DNA of 43,806 bases, taken from positions 1 through 43,806 of the forward strand of contig JAKUTH010000020.1 of the NCBI GenBank assembly GCA_022448085.1, written 5' to 3'. The notes under the pieces are model-generated. The model was given only the letters and a program-made list of their open reading frames with translations, searched no databases and was not told the DNA's origin. The DNA comes from Pseudomonadales bacterium. Lineage in GTDB: Bacteria; Pseudomonadota; Gammaproteobacteria; Pseudomonadales; Azotimanducaceae. The stretch's first letter is position 1; every line of letters begins with the position of its first letter. Made by a program: the position numbers and the translations under genes. Below are positions 23,825-32,788 of the stretch, piece by piece.

Positions 23825-24378
23825 CCTCCAACCCCACCACCAAGTCCATTGTCATCACCACCGCCATCTCGTTTTCAATCGCGGTCATCGTCCTGATCGG
23901 CGCGGTTCTACCCGCAGAGTTTGGCATCGATCCACTCGGGACCGGGAAAGCACTGGGACTCTTAGATCTATACGTCACCGATACGACGCACGCCAGTTCA
24001 ACGGCGCAAACAGATGACTACGTCACCCACGAAATCGAGATTCCGTTGAGTCCATTCGAGTCGATGGAGTTCAAGTACCACCTCGCGGCCGGCGCCGGCA
24101 TGGTTTACAACTGGGACGCATCGGGCGAGGTTTTGTTCGACTTTCACGGCGAAGCCGACGACGCCGAGCCGGGAGAGGCGAGTTTTTATGAGAGCGGTCG
24201 GAAGCGCCATTCTTCAGGGACATTTATTGCGCCTTTTTCCGGCAAGCACGGGTGGTTTTGGGAAAACCGCGGCACCAAAGTCGTCTCAATACGTTTGACG
24301 TCTGCAGGGCATTACGATCACGGGATCGAGTACCGCGATCGGAGTATTCAACAACATGCCATCGGCACCTCTAACTAA
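23821..24378 (+). CDS. Membrane-anchored periplasmic protein that follows HupE-like genes
   Basis: 185 residues with one N-terminal transmembrane helix (SIVITTAISFSIAVIVLIGAV) and a periplasmic domain rich in beta structure: THEIEIPLSPFESMEFKYHL, GAGMVYNWDASGEVLFDFHGE, SSGTFIAPFSGKHGWFWENRGTK and VVSIRLTSAGHY. Proteins of this type are often annotated as transmembrane anchor proteins and occur next to HupE/UreJ homologues. The aromatic and His-rich C-terminal part could bind a ligand or metal, which is inference. Start codon overlaps the HupE-like stop in ATGA, so the two are translationally coupled. It is the last gene of the cluster and converges on the methyltransferase-like gene with 17 bases between. 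Confidence 0.82.
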   Translation: MTSNPTTKSIVITTAISFSIAVIVLIGAVLPAEFGIDPLGTGKALGLLDLYVTDTTHASSTAQTDDYVTHEIEIPLSPFESMEFKYHLAAGAGMVYNWDASGEVLFDFHGEADDAEPGEASFYESGRKRHSSGTFIAPFSGKHGWFWENRGTKVVSIRLTSAGHYDHGIEYRDRSIQQHAIGTSN

Positions 24379-24395
24379 CCGTATGGGTCAGCGGT

Positions 24396-25019
24396 TTACT
24401 CCAACGGTACGGTACCGAGGACAATCCATAGTGGATCGCCCGTCGCGGGCGACTGATCGACAAACCTAATCTCCTCAAAGCCAGCCTCGAATAGAAATGC
24501 CGACACCAATTCCATCCGTTCTCTCGGAGACAGTGAGTGGAATGCTGCGATGGCTTTAGTCGGGAAACACCGGTGGGACATCGCAATCGCTATTTGACCC
24601 TCGGGACGCATGACCGAACGCACAGACGACAGCACTTCTACGGGTTTAACCAAGTATTGAATCGACACACTAATGAGCACGCGATCAAAGGAGCTAGGTG
24701 CATACGGCAGCTCGTGATCGCGATTCAAATCGTGGACCACGTATTCTGTCAGCCTCGCGTTGCCAACCAGTTCTTCTTCGTTCATGCCAAGCCCGGCCAC
24801 CCGTCCTAGTGTTTGATCCTCGGGTAGGTGGGAAATCCACGAACTCATGAGATCAAGCACGTCGGCTTTCAACGGAACGAATTCCCGATAGAATTGCGTC
24901 AATGCTTCGATCGTCTCTGGATCAATATGGGCGACGAAGCGCGGAGCCAAATAAAAGTTCCCATCCGGGCTCTCGTCGGCTCGGCGGAAGTACTCTTCAG
25001 GAAATACGTTTTCGTCCAT
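24396..25019 (-). CDS. Class I SAM-dependent methyltransferase-like protein
   Basis: About 207 residues with a Rossmann-like methyltransferase pattern: VLDLMSSWISHLP in place of the usual Gly-rich SAM loop, AGLGMNEEELVGN, VHDLNRDHELPYAPSSFDRVLISVSIQYLVKP covering strand 3-4, and VMRPEGQIAIAMSHRCF for strand 5. The first motif lacks the GxGxG glycines, so cofactor binding may differ from typical enzymes. Substrate unknown. Start: ATG at 25019, which shares a CATG with the start of the divergent MATE gene; an ATG at 25031 is also possible, and the open frame continues to 25121 inside MATE without visible homology. Confidence 0.78.
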   Translation of the reverse strand: MDENVFPEEYFRRADESPDGNFYLAPRFVAHIDPETIEALTQFYREFVPLKADVLDLMSSWISHLPEDQTLGRVAGLGMNEEELVGNARLTEYVVHDLNRDHELPYAPSSFDRVLISVSIQYLVKPVEVLSSVRSVMRPEGQIAIAMSHRCFPTKAIAAFHSLSPRERMELVSAFLFEAGFEEIRFVDQSPATGDPLWIVLGTVPLE

Positions 25020-26367
25020 GAGCCGATTCATCACTGAAAGCCGGGCGCTCGTCAAGCTAGCTGCCCCCATGGCACTGACCCAGTTCTTCATCATGGGCAT
25101 GGGATTTTTGGATACCGCCATGGCGGGCCGTTACTCCGCCACCGATCTCGCCGGCGTTGCGCTCGGGGGAAACATCTTATGGCCCATTTTTATGCTGACC
25201 GCCGGCATCACCATGGCGCTGACCCCTATCACGGCCCAATTGCGAGGGGCCAATCGAGTACACGAAATCGGTGCCTTGGTGCGACAAGGGATATGGATTG
25301 CGCTAGGCGCGTCGCTTGTCACCGTCGTCGCCGTCACGCAAGCGGGGACAGTGTTCCAATGGATGGCCATCGATCGCGACGCGATCTCCATCGCGGATCA
25401 ATACCTCGACGCCGCCGCGTGGGGAATCCCGACGGTGTTCGTGTACGTCACGCTCAGATATACGTCCGAAGGCCTCGGACATACCGTGTCTCCGATGGTC
25501 ATCGTCGCGTTCGCGCTCGTCGTCAACGCGTTTTTGAATTACGCGTTCATCTACGGCCGATTCGGCGCGCCTGAATTGGGCGGCGTCGGGTGCGGTTACG
25601 CCACCGCGATCGTTATGTGGTTAGAGCTATTGCTTATGACTACCCAATTATTTCGTGCGCACTTTCGTCGAACGAGAGTGACCGCTCGATTCGATCTCCC
25701 CAACATCGCCACGATTGTGAATATCTTCCGTATCGGCCTCCCCATCGGTCTATCGTCATTTATCTCGATGGCGATCTTTTCTGTCATCGGCTTTATGGTC
25801 GGTACACTAGGCGTCGTTCCGCTGGCCGCACACAGCATCGCTGGGAACATCAATTGGGCGACGTTTGTCATCCCGATGGCAATCGGAGGAGCAGCCAGCA
25901 TTCGGATTGGATTTACGGTGGGTGCCGGGGATTATGCCGGCGCCCGCGCGGTGGGTGCTACGGCGCTCAAACTCGCTCTCGGTTACGCGTTATTGGTGAG
26001 TTTGCTGCTGGTCTTGTTTCGGCACGACCTGGTCTCGCTCTACTCACAAGACGCCGACGTCTTGGCCATAGCAGCGACGCTCATACTCATTATCGCGGTT
26101 TATCAAATCGCTGATGCCACGCAGGGAACCGCCATCGGCTCGTTGCGCGGCTACAAAGACACCCGCGCGCCCATGATCTTTGCGCTGGTTGGTTATTGGG
26201 TCATCGCGTTGCCGGTCGCCGCGTATTTTGGTTTCGGCGATTATGGCGTCTACGGATTCTGGGCCGGGATGGCGATCGGCGCTGCACTGGTCGCATTAGC
26301 TAGCGGACTGCGACTTCGATCGACCAGCCGCAACGACAGCCGTATCAAGCAGTTTTCAGGTCTATAA
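25018..26367 (+). CDS. MATE family multidrug/toxin efflux transporter
   Basis: Inner-membrane antiporter with 12 helices, 449 residues. Seen: ESRALVKLAAPMALTQFF, GMGFLDTAMAGRYSATDLAGVALG, PITAQLRGANRVHEIGALVRQG in the first half, and the repeat equivalents GLPIGLSSFISMAIFSVIGFMVG, FVIPMAIGGAASIRIGFTVGAGD in the second, matching the NorM-like pattern including the conserved Asp in the first helix. It would export cationic or amphiphilic compounds in exchange for sodium or protons. Start is ATG at 25018, the only start that fits; its first bases overlap the start of the minus-strand methyltransferase-like gene. Confidence 0.94.
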   Translation: MSRFITESRALVKLAAPMALTQFFIMGMGFLDTAMAGRYSATDLAGVALGGNILWPIFMLTAGITMALTPITAQLRGANRVHEIGALVRQGIWIALGASLVTVVAVTQAGTVFQWMAIDRDAISIADQYLDAAAWGIPTVFVYVTLRYTSEGLGHTVSPMVIVAFALVVNAFLNYAFIYGRFGAPELGGVGCGYATAIVMWLELLLMTTQLFRAHFRRTRVTARFDLPNIATIVNIFRIGLPIGLSSFISMAIFSVIGFMVGTLGVVPLAAHSIAGNINWATFVIPMAIGGAASIRIGFTVGAGDYAGARAVGATALKLALGYALLVSLLLVLFRHDLVSLYSQDADVLAIAATLILIIAVYQIADATQGTAIGSLRGYKDTRAPMIFALVGYWVIALPVAAYFGFGDYGVYGFWAGMAIGAALVALASGLRLRSTSRNDSRIKQFSGL

Positions 26368-26412
26368 CACATCGAACCGTATCCCCAACCTGCGGATCAA
26401 AAATCCCGTCGA

Positions 26413-26736
26413 CTAAGCTAAGTTCGATGCCGGAATGTGAACAATCATTCCGTCGAGACGTTCACTTATCGGCACCTGACAGGTTAGACGGCTATTGCTG
26501 CGGCGCTCCGGGACAAACTCCAAGATGTCTTTTTCGTCGGGATCCAACGGACCCGAAAGCACAAACCAAGTTTCTTCTAGGTAACAATGACACGTCGAGC
26601 AGGTACAACCGCCGCCGCATTGCGCCCTGATACCCGGCACGCCGTGATCGACGGCGCAATCCATGACGGACTCACCGTCCGTTGCCTCAAGGACCTGACG
26701 GCTGCCGTCCGGCTGCACGAATGTAATCTTCACCAC
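26413..26736 (-). CDS. 2Fe-2S ferredoxin, adrenodoxin/putidaredoxin type
   Basis: 107-residue soluble electron carrier. The cluster ligands fit C-X5-C-X2-C-Xn-C: Cys40, Cys46, Cys49 and Cys86, in AQCGGGCTCSTCHCY and RLTCQVP. Two extra Cys at 44 and 51 lie next to the cluster loop. FVQPDGSRQVLEATDGESVMDCAVDHGVPGI is the typical N-terminal beta-grasp. Such ferredoxins feed cytochrome P450s or ring-hydroxylating systems, but no P450 or ferredoxin reductase is in the window. Start is ATG at 26736. It is divergent from coaE across about 67 bases. Confidence 0.95.
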   Translation of the reverse strand: MVKITFVQPDGSRQVLEATDGESVMDCAVDHGVPGIRAQCGGGCTCSTCHCYLEETWFVLSGPLDPDEKDILEFVPERRSNSRLTCQVPISERLDGMIVHIPASNLA

Positions 26737-26803
26737 GGCAGCGATGCTAGAGTGGCCACGTCGAAATAGCTATGATGCGCGGTTTGCGGAAGGGAGTACG
26801 CGT

Positions 26804-27403
26804 TTGCGAGTCGTTGGCCTCACAGGCGGAATTGCATCCGGAAAGTCCACAGCGGCAACGCTGCTAGGCGAGCTCGGCGCATATATAGTCGATGCAGACG
26901 TTCTGGGTCACCAAGCGTACAACCCCGGCACATCGGCATTCAAAACGGTGGTGAAAACGTTTGGCGAAGATATCGTTGCAGACGACGGCACGATCGATCG
27001 TCGCGCTCTCGGCAGCAAAGTGTTCGGTAACGGCGGCGCCTTAACACGTCTCACCGATATCGTCTGGCCCGAAATACGCCGATTGGCTGAGTTGGAGATC
27101 CGCAAGGTCGGCGACGAAAATCCCACTGCCGTGATCGTGTTGGAAGCGGCGGTATTGTTCGAAGCCGGTTGGGACGACATCGCCGATGAAATCTGGGTCG
27201 TCGTCGTCGACCCTGAGGTTGCCATCGAGCGAGCCATGCAACGTGATGGCGCCGACCGGGCCGCGATCGAAGCACGCATCAACAGTCAACTTAGTAACGA
27301 CGAACGCACCGCCAAAGCGCACCTTGTCATCGACAACTCCAAAGACGAAGCAACACTCGTGAGCCAAATTAATGTGGCATGGAAGCAAGTCTCGAGCGGA
27401 TGA
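26804..27403 (+). CDS. coaE: Dephospho-CoA kinase
   Basis: Last step of coenzyme A synthesis: phosphorylates the 3' hydroxyl of dephospho-CoA with ATP. Seen: P-loop VVGLTGGIASGKST at the N-terminus, DADVLGHQAYNPGTSAF, FGEDIVADDGTIDRRALG, VLEAAVLFEAGWDD, VDPEVAIERAMQRDG and NDERTAKAHLVIDNS, all CoaE hallmarks. 199 residues, normal length. Start: TTG at 26804, seven or eight bases after AGGGAG and directly before the P-loop strand; the upstream extension to 26744 shows no homology. The PHP gene follows closely downstream. In many gammaproteobacteria coaE lies beside pilD and yacG, which are absent here. Confidence 0.94.
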   Translation: MRVVGLTGGIASGKSTAATLLGELGAYIVDADVLGHQAYNPGTSAFKTVVKTFGEDIVADDGTIDRRALGSKVFGNGGALTRLTDIVWPEIRRLAELEIRKVGDENPTAVIVLEAAVLFEAGWDDIADEIWVVVVDPEVAIERAMQRDGADRAAIEARINSQLSNDERTAKAHLVIDNSKDEATLVSQINVAWKQVSSG

Positions 27404-27413
27404 AGGAATCAGC

Positions 27414-28043
27414 ATGATTATCGACCTCCATACCCATTCCATCAAATCGGACGACGGTCGGGCAAAAGTCCAAAACTACTGTCAGTGGATTAAAACGCGA
27501 GACATCCCCATCGACGGTTTCGTCTTGACTGAGCACCGACAGTTTGATTTTGAATCCGATTACAGTGCGCTCGCTAAAGAGTTTAATCTGATCATCCTTA
27601 AGGGTGCCGAGGTCGAGACGGAATACGGGCACGTGCTTGTGTTCGGTGTCACCGAAGCGCTGACCGAGCAATTCAACTTCTCAAGCATCGGCCTGCCTCT
27701 GGCCGAGGTAATAGAAAAAAGTGAGGCCCTCGGCGCCGTTCCAGTGCCGTGCCATCCTGGCAGGCCACGCGTCGGTATGAGCGCGCATTTAGACGAGTAC
27801 GGCATCCCGAAGGGAGTCCGTATCGTCGAAACGTTCAACGGAGGTAGTCGCAATAACGAGGACGACATTGCACAGTCCATGGCCGAGCAGCAGTCTTACC
27901 TTGGTATTGGTGGCAGTGATTCACACATCGTTAGCCACGTCGGCCGCTGTGCAACCGAATTCTCGAATCCTGTCCACTCAGAACTGGAACTCGTGGAAGC
28001 GCTAAACGCAGGCGAGTTCAAAGCCGTCTCGTTCAAAACGTAA
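27414..28043 (+). CDS. PHP domain phosphoesterase-like protein
   Basis: 209-residue metal-dependent hydrolase of the PHP family. Metal ligands visible in order: HTH in [39 protein letters not shown] and GGSDSH near the C-terminus, a complete PHP set for a trinuclear site. Stand-alone members act on phosphate esters such as histidinol phosphate or nucleoside phosphates; the substrate here is not evident. Start: ATG at 27414 with GAAGGAA upstream. It lies ten bases after coaE and shortly before a NUDIX gene, a same-strand trio probably transcribed together. Confidence 0.88.
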   Translation: MIIDLHTHSIKSDDGRAKVQNYCQWIKTRDIPIDGFVLTEHRQFDFESDYSALAKEFNLIILKGAEVETEYGHVLVFGVTEALTEQFNFSSIGLPLAEVIEKSEALGAVPVPCHPGRPRVGMSAHLDEYGIPKGVRIVETFNGGSRNNEDDIAQSMAEQQSYLGIGGSDSHIVSHVGRCATEFSNPVHSELELVEALNAGEFKAVSFKT

Positions 28044-28065
28044 TCACTCAATTGCGGAATTATTG

Positions 28066-28683
28066 ATGTCGAAGATCAATTTTTGCCCACGCTGCGCCAC
28101 CCCGCTCACCAGCGTGTTTGATGGCGGCCGGGACCGCCAAGCGTGCCCAGATACTGACTGCGGTTTTGTCCATTTTGGGGATTTTTCTATTGGCTGTTCG
28201 GGCGTGGTGCTACGCGCAGAAGCAGGCGTCAACAAGGCACTTCTTATCCAGCGTGGTCAGGAACCCTTTGCCGGCACCTGGCAATTACCCGGGGGATACG
28301 TCGAAAACGACGAACTACTTTCCTTGGCCGTCGAGCGTGAAATCGAAGAAGAAGCCGGTGTTACCGCCAAAGTGACAGACGTCGTCGCCTTCCGTCACAT
28401 GCTGGGCGGTCCGAGCTCAAACATCTACATGATTTTCCGTCTCGATTATGTTGCCGGAGAACCACGCTACGACAGCGTCGAGACTGCCGATGCAGGTTTT
28501 TATTCGCTCGACGAAATGGCAACCATGCATGGGGTCCAAAACATTTCCCGGTGGGGGATCGAACAAGCCATTCTGACTACACCCGGTAGCGGGCTCACCC
28601 TCGATACGACTGGGACCCGAATGCCCCGTTGGCAGGTATTCGGCCTTACCGATGCCGATCCCGAGGTTTGGCGGCAGCACTAA
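28066..28683 (+). CDS. NUDIX hydrolase with N-terminal zinc ribbon
   Basis: 205 residues. Seen: an N-terminal zinc ribbon (FCPRCATPL and [16 protein letters not shown]), then the NUDIX fold with the catalytic box [24 protein letters not shown], which fits GX5EX7REUXEEXGU exactly. The layout is like the NADH pyrophosphatase/ADP-ribose hydrolase-type NUDIX proteins. Substrate likely a nucleoside diphosphate derivative. Start: ATG at 28066 directly after an in-frame TTG; weak ribosome site. Same strand as coaE and the PHP gene. It converges on the DUF35 gene. Confidence 0.92.
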   Translation: MSKINFCPRCATPLTSVFDGGRDRQACPDTDCGFVHFGDFSIGCSGVVLRAEAGVNKALLIQRGQEPFAGTWQLPGGYVENDELLSLAVEREIEEEAGVTAKVTDVVAFRHMLGGPSSNIYMIFRLDYVAGEPRYDSVETADAGFYSLDEMATMHGVQNISRWGIEQAILTTPGSGLTLDTTGTRMPRWQVFGLTDADPEVWRQH

Positions 28684-28702
28684 GGGTTCGTTACCCGTAC
28701 TT

Positions 28703-29116
28703 CTATAGCGGTCGAAAAAGCGGGATCGCGTAATCGCCGTGGGGTTCCCATTCGACACGAACCGCCATTCCACAATGCACGTCGCTCGATGGATCTCCAA
28801 TGCCCACGACGTTGGATAGCAACCGCGGGCCTTCATCTAGGTCAACCCAAGCAACGACATAGGGGACATGTTGCCGAAAGAAGGGGTGGTAGCTTTGGCG
28901 GACGATGCTGTAACTGTAAACCGTCCCTTGCCCGCTGGCGTCGTGCCATATGAGGTCGTGACCCAAGCACCCAACGCAATGGCGACGTGGATGAAAAATG
29001 ACCGTGTCGCAATCATTACAGCGCTGAAAACGAAGCTGACGGTCCCTGGTCCCTTCCCAAAAGGGCGCCGTGTCAGACTCTTCGAAATTGGGTAAAGGCC
29101 GAGTCGGTTCAGTCAT
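28703..29116 (-). CDS. DUF35 OB-fold, zinc-ribbon partner of a thiolase-like enzyme
   Basis: 137 residues with a rubredoxin-like zinc ribbon, RCNDCDTVIFHPRRHCVGC, followed by an OB fold (GQGTVYSYSIVRQSYHPFF, VPYVVAWVDLDEGPRLLSNVVG, GMAVRVEWEPHGDYAIPLFRP). Such proteins form complexes with thiolase-like proteins, where they help bind acyl-CoA. Start: ATG at 29116, one base from the stop of the thiolase-like gene and preceded by GGGAGGTGA, a strong site; the open frame further upstream is inside the thiolase gene. Read together with its partner, it should be the small subunit of an acyl-CoA lyase or synthase. Confidence 0.93.
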   Translation of the reverse strand: MTEPTRPLPNFEESDTAPFWEGTRDRQLRFQRCNDCDTVIFHPRRHCVGCLGHDLIWHDASGQGTVYSYSIVRQSYHPFFRQHVPYVVAWVDLDEGPRLLSNVVGIGDPSSDVHCGMAVRVEWEPHGDYAIPLFRPL

Positions 29117-29117
29117 G

Positions 29118-30308
29118 TTAGTCACCTCCCAAGACGACGGTTCCGGCGCTATGTCGACTGCCCAGCATGCCGCCATTGCCATGTGCCACCGCAAGTTTCG
29201 CTCCCTCAACTTGAGCCGTGCTTTCGCCACGTAACTGCCGCGCTGCCTCGATAAGCAAAAAAATGCCGCGCATGCCCGGGTGATTTGAGGATAGACCACC
29301 ACCATCGGTGTTGAGGGCAGGGCCCTCGCTGGGGCGATCGAAACGGAGGCGGCCGCCTTCGACCCAATGACCACCCTCGCCTTTTGGACAGAAACCCAAG
29401 TCTTCAAGAATCGTAAGAACCGTGATACTGAACGAGTCATAGATCATGGCGATGTCCATCTCATCTGGACCGACGCCCGCTTCGCCGAAACCAATAGGAC
29501 CCGATTGGACCGCGGCGCTCGACGTAATGTCCGCGCCTCCTTCGGGGTACTTAGTGGCCTCCCCTGTCCCCAAGATCCAGACCGGTTTATGGCGGCAATC
29601 CCGAGCCACATCCGGTGCCGCAATGATCACGGCACCGCCTCCATCCGAAATCATGCAGCACTCAAGAAGATGTAATGGGTCAGCGATCATTCGCGAATTA
29701 ACCACGTCGTCGACGGTTGTTTCCCGGATGTCGAGAAACTCCAAATCTTCCATTGCACGAACGGCATCCGGGTTTCGCATCGCGTGGCAGCGAGTAGCCA
29801 CCGAAATTTCAGCTAACTGTTCACTGGTCGTGCCAAATTCAAACATGTGCCGACGCGCGCACATCGCGTAATTAGCAATCAGCGTTAATCCAGCGAACGA
29901 TTCGAGATTATCGGCTGGATACCCTCCCATGCCGCGACCCCCTGTGCCAATGCGGGAGACATTGCTGTGCGCAGTCGAACCGTATGTCAACAAGGCGACG
30001 CGAGCTTTACTGGCTGCGATAGCGCGGCGCGCGTGCGCCGCATGAAATTGATACGAGCTTCCACCGACATTGGTGGTATCAATCACGGTCGGACTTAATC
30101 CGAAATATTCGGCGATCGTTAAACCACTGGCGCCGCCCTCGCCCGCGTCATAGATACCGTCCACGTCGGACCAGGTAAGGCCGGCATCGGCAAGCGCTTT
30201 ACTCGCACTTTGAGCCTTAATCTGAAGCGGAGAAAGTTCTCCCTCGACATCGCGAGACGGAAATTCATGGATACCGACAATAGCAGCATCCCGTTGTTGA
30301 ACAGACAC
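29118..30308 (-). CDS. Thiolase-fold protein, Ltp2/SCP2-like (probable acyl-CoA retro-aldolase)
   Basis: 396 residues with thiolase architecture: AAIVGIHEFPSRD at the start, VGGSSYQFHAAHARRAIAASKA at about 80-101, HAMRNPDAV, MIYDSFSITVLTILEDLGFC, GGGLSSNHPGMRG and a C-terminal AVAHGNGGMLGSRHSAGTVV. The position of the catalytic Cys in ordinary thiolases (after NxxG) is Ser here, so Claisen chemistry is unlikely. Ltp2-type proteins paired with DUF35 partners catalyse retro-aldol cleavage of hydroxyacyl-CoA side chains, as in steroid breakdown. The pairing here with the DUF35 gene fits that role. Start is GTG at 30308, seven bases after AAGGA. Substrate inferred only by analogy. Confidence 0.9.
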   Translation of the reverse strand: MSVQQRDAAIVGIHEFPSRDVEGELSPLQIKAQSASKALADAGLTWSDVDGIYDAGEGGASGLTIAEYFGLSPTVIDTTNVGGSSYQFHAAHARRAIAASKARVALLTYGSTAHSNVSRIGTGGRGMGGYPADNLESFAGLTLIANYAMCARRHMFEFGTTSEQLAEISVATRCHAMRNPDAVRAMEDLEFLDIRETTVDDVVNSRMIADPLHLLECCMISDGGGAVIIAAPDVARDCRHKPVWILGTGEATKYPEGGADITSSAAVQSGPIGFGEAGVGPDEMDIAMIYDSFSITVLTILEDLGFCPKGEGGHWVEGGRLRFDRPSEGPALNTDGGGLSSNHPGMRGIFLLIEAARQLRGESTAQVEGAKLAVAHGNGGMLGSRHSAGTVVLGGD

Positions 30309-30390
30309 ACCTGCATCCTTAGAGGCGGGCGTGGGAGTCTACGAAATTACCGGAATCCAAGTCCAATCAGCATGGGTCGCCCGCTACACC

Positions 30391-32784
30391 TCATAGGTTA
30401 GGCCGCCAGGAACGCAATAGAAGGGAGTTGGCGACAACGCTGACGCTTGACAATGCCATGGCAGCGCCAGCGATCGTCGGGGTCAGCGCCCCAAACATCG
30501 CAAGAGGCATTGCCACGATGTTGTAGACAAACGCCCAGAAAAGATTTTGTTTGATTTTGCGAAACGTGCGTCGACTCGCGTCTATCGCTCCGGGAACCAA
30601 ACGTGGGTCAGCACGCATCAGAGTGATTGCCGCCGTTTCCATGGCAACGTCAGTCCCCGAACCCATCGCAAAACCGACGTTCGCAACCGCCAACGCGGGA
30701 CTATCGTTAACACCATCACCCACCATACCGACCGGAACCCCCCCCTCAATCCAGTCAGAAATCATTTGCGCCTTTCCTTCAGGGGACACGCCTCCATGCG
30801 CTTCAACGATGCCCACATCGTCAGCAACTGAACGGACAACGGCCTGGGCATCGCCCGAGACAATGACGGGTTCAATATGCATTCGTTCCAGCTGCCGCAC
30901 TGCCTCGGCGGCTTCGGCCCGTATCGCATCGTGGATCGAAAAAACAGCAAGCACCCGTGCCGAGTCGGCGAGCCAGACCTTCGTGTCCGTTTCGTTCAAA
31001 TCCTGTATCGAAGGAACCACAAGGCCGGACTCACGAACCATGGCGTCGTTACCACATATGTAATGAGTCCCTGCGACCCGGCCTTCTACGCCCTGGCCAA
31101 CGCGATTGACGAACCCGTCGCTTTGCCGTGTCGAAATACCACGCTCGTCGGCCGCAGTGCACAGTGCCCTTGCCAGCGGATGCTCGCTGTTTTGCTGTAT
31201 CGCAGCAGCGATCTCGAGTACGCCAAGTTCATCCGTACCCGCTAACGTTGTGATTTGTCGTACCCGCGGGCGCCCTAGAGTGAGCGTACCCGTCTTATCG
31301 AAAACGATCCGCTTGAGCACTTGGGCTTCTTCGAGTGTCGAGACATCTCGGATCAGGATCCCAGCGCGCGCTGCGGCTCCGGTTCCCGTCATAATCGCGG
31401 TCGGCGTAGCCAATCCCAACGCGCACGGACACGCGATGACCAATACCGCAACCGCAGCCAGTAACGCCGCTTCAAGGTCGCCGTATAGCAAAAACCAACC
31501 CGCAAAGGTGATGCCTGCGAGGATTAGAACAAGCGGCACGAACCACACGGTGATTCGATCGACCAAGCTCTGTACCCGAGCCTTGCCCAGCTGCGCGCTT
31601 TCCACCAAGCGCACGATCGTCTGTAGCGCGGAATCTTCGCCTACGGCTAATGTTTCTATCTCCAACATGCCGTTAATATTGATCGAACCTCCGGTCACGG
31701 TATCGCCTTGTGACTTCAGCAGCGGCACACTTTCGCCGGTGATCAGTGACTCATCCACTTCCGCTTCACCTTGAATAACCCTGCCGTCGACGGCCACACG
31801 GTCACCTGGTCGACATACCACTACATCACCAATGCTTACCCCCGCAATCGGTCGCTCTTCCAAATTGCCGGCCGCCGTTTTCACCAGCGCAGTCTCGGGA
31901 CGCAAAGACATTAGAGTTCGGACCGCTTCGCTCGTAGCTCGCTTGGCCTTCGCCTCGAGGTACTTACCGAGCAACACCAACGTAATCACCACCGCCGATG
32001 CTTCAAAAAAGAGTTGCCCTTCGGCCGCTTCTCCCAACGTGACTAACAAGTACCAGCTGTATACGTATGCGGCCGTCGTCCCTAGAACCACAAGCACGTC
32101 CATGTTAGTGCTGCGACTCCTGACAGCATTCAAAGCCGCGCGATAAAAACGCAGCCCCATCACAAACTGGATCGGCGTCGCTAGAAGAACTTCGAATGCC
32201 GGCAACAGATGCAATTCGTCGTACCCCATAAATTGCAGCAACATCTGAGCGACCAACGGCAACGCTAGCAACGAGGCGGCTGTCACTTCGCGTCGATCTC
32301 GACGCAACTTCGCCTCGCTCCGGTCGACGTTTTCTTCTGCAATGGGCTCCAACCCGTACCCAACGCGAGTGACTGCATCAACGAGTTGCTCTTCATCGGT
32401 AACGTGTGTGGCGACCGTTACGCTGGCGCGTTCGAGCACCAAATTCACGTCAGCTCGAATCACACCGACCGTATTCATCAAAGCCTCTTCAACGCGCTGA
32501 GCGCAAGCACTGCACGTCATCCCCGTAACAACGAATTTCCGTACTTCTCGACCGACCTCAAAACCCGCTTTACGTATCGCCTGCATCACTTGGTCAAGAT
32601 CCGTCGATTCATCGTCGATAACAACCGCCGCACGTTCCAGAGAGAGGTTGACCACGGCATCAAGCACGCCGTGAGTACTCCGCAGCGACTCCTCAAGCCT
32701 GACCACACAACCGCTACACGTCATGCCCTCGATTGCCAGAGGCAACTCATGTGACGTCGCGCGCACTTTGTTCAAGGTGGACAT
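30391..32784 (-). CDS. copA: Copper-translocating P1B-type ATPase
   Basis: 797-residue inner-membrane pump that exports Cu(I), or supplies it to periplasmic oxidases. Seen: two N-terminal heavy-metal domains with CxxC sites (Cys23/Cys26 in GMTCSGC and Cys91/Cys94 in GMTCSAC), eight predicted helices, the TGES motif near 349, the transmembrane CPC site at 452-454, the phosphorylated Asp in DKTGT at 496-500, HP in NSEHPLA, and GDGVNDSPAL. All key residues are present. It starts at ATG 32784, just five bases after the stop of the oxidase subunit III gene, so it is probably in one transcript with it. That context suggests supply of copper to a terminal oxidase, by analogy with FixI/CtpA-type pumps. 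Confidence 0.95.
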   Translation of the reverse strand: MSTLNKVRATSHELPLAIEGMTCSGCVVRLEESLRSTHGVLDAVVNLSLERAAVVIDDESTDLDQVMQAIRKAGFEVGREVRKFVVTGMTCSACAQRVEEALMNTVGVIRADVNLVLERASVTVATHVTDEEQLVDAVTRVGYGLEPIAEENVDRSEAKLRRDRREVTAASLLALPLVAQMLLQFMGYDELHLLPAFEVLLATPIQFVMGLRFYRAALNAVRSRSTNMDVLVVLGTTAAYVYSWYLLVTLGEAAEGQLFFEASAVVITLVLLGKYLEAKAKRATSEAVRTLMSLRPETALVKTAAGNLEERPIAGVSIGDVVVCRPGDRVAVDGRVIQGEAEVDESLITGESVPLLKSQGDTVTGGSININGMLEIETLAVGEDSALQTIVRLVESAQLGKARVQSLVDRITVWFVPLVLILAGITFAGWFLLYGDLEAALLAAVAVLVIACPCALGLATPTAIMTGTGAAARAGILIRDVSTLEEAQVLKRIVFDKTGTLTLGRPRVRQITTLAGTDELGVLEIAAAIQQNSEHPLARALCTAADERGISTRQSDGFVNRVGQGVEGRVAGTHYICGNDAMVRESGLVVPSIQDLNETDTKVWLADSARVLAVFSIHDAIRAEAAEAVRQLERMHIEPVIVSGDAQAVVRSVADDVGIVEAHGGVSPEGKAQMISDWIEGGVPVGMVGDGVNDSPALAVANVGFAMGSGTDVAMETAAITLMRADPRLVPGAIDASRRTFRKIKQNLFWAFVYNIVAMPLAMFGALTPTIAGAAMALSSVSVVANSLLLRSWRPNL

Positions 32785-32788
32785 ACCA

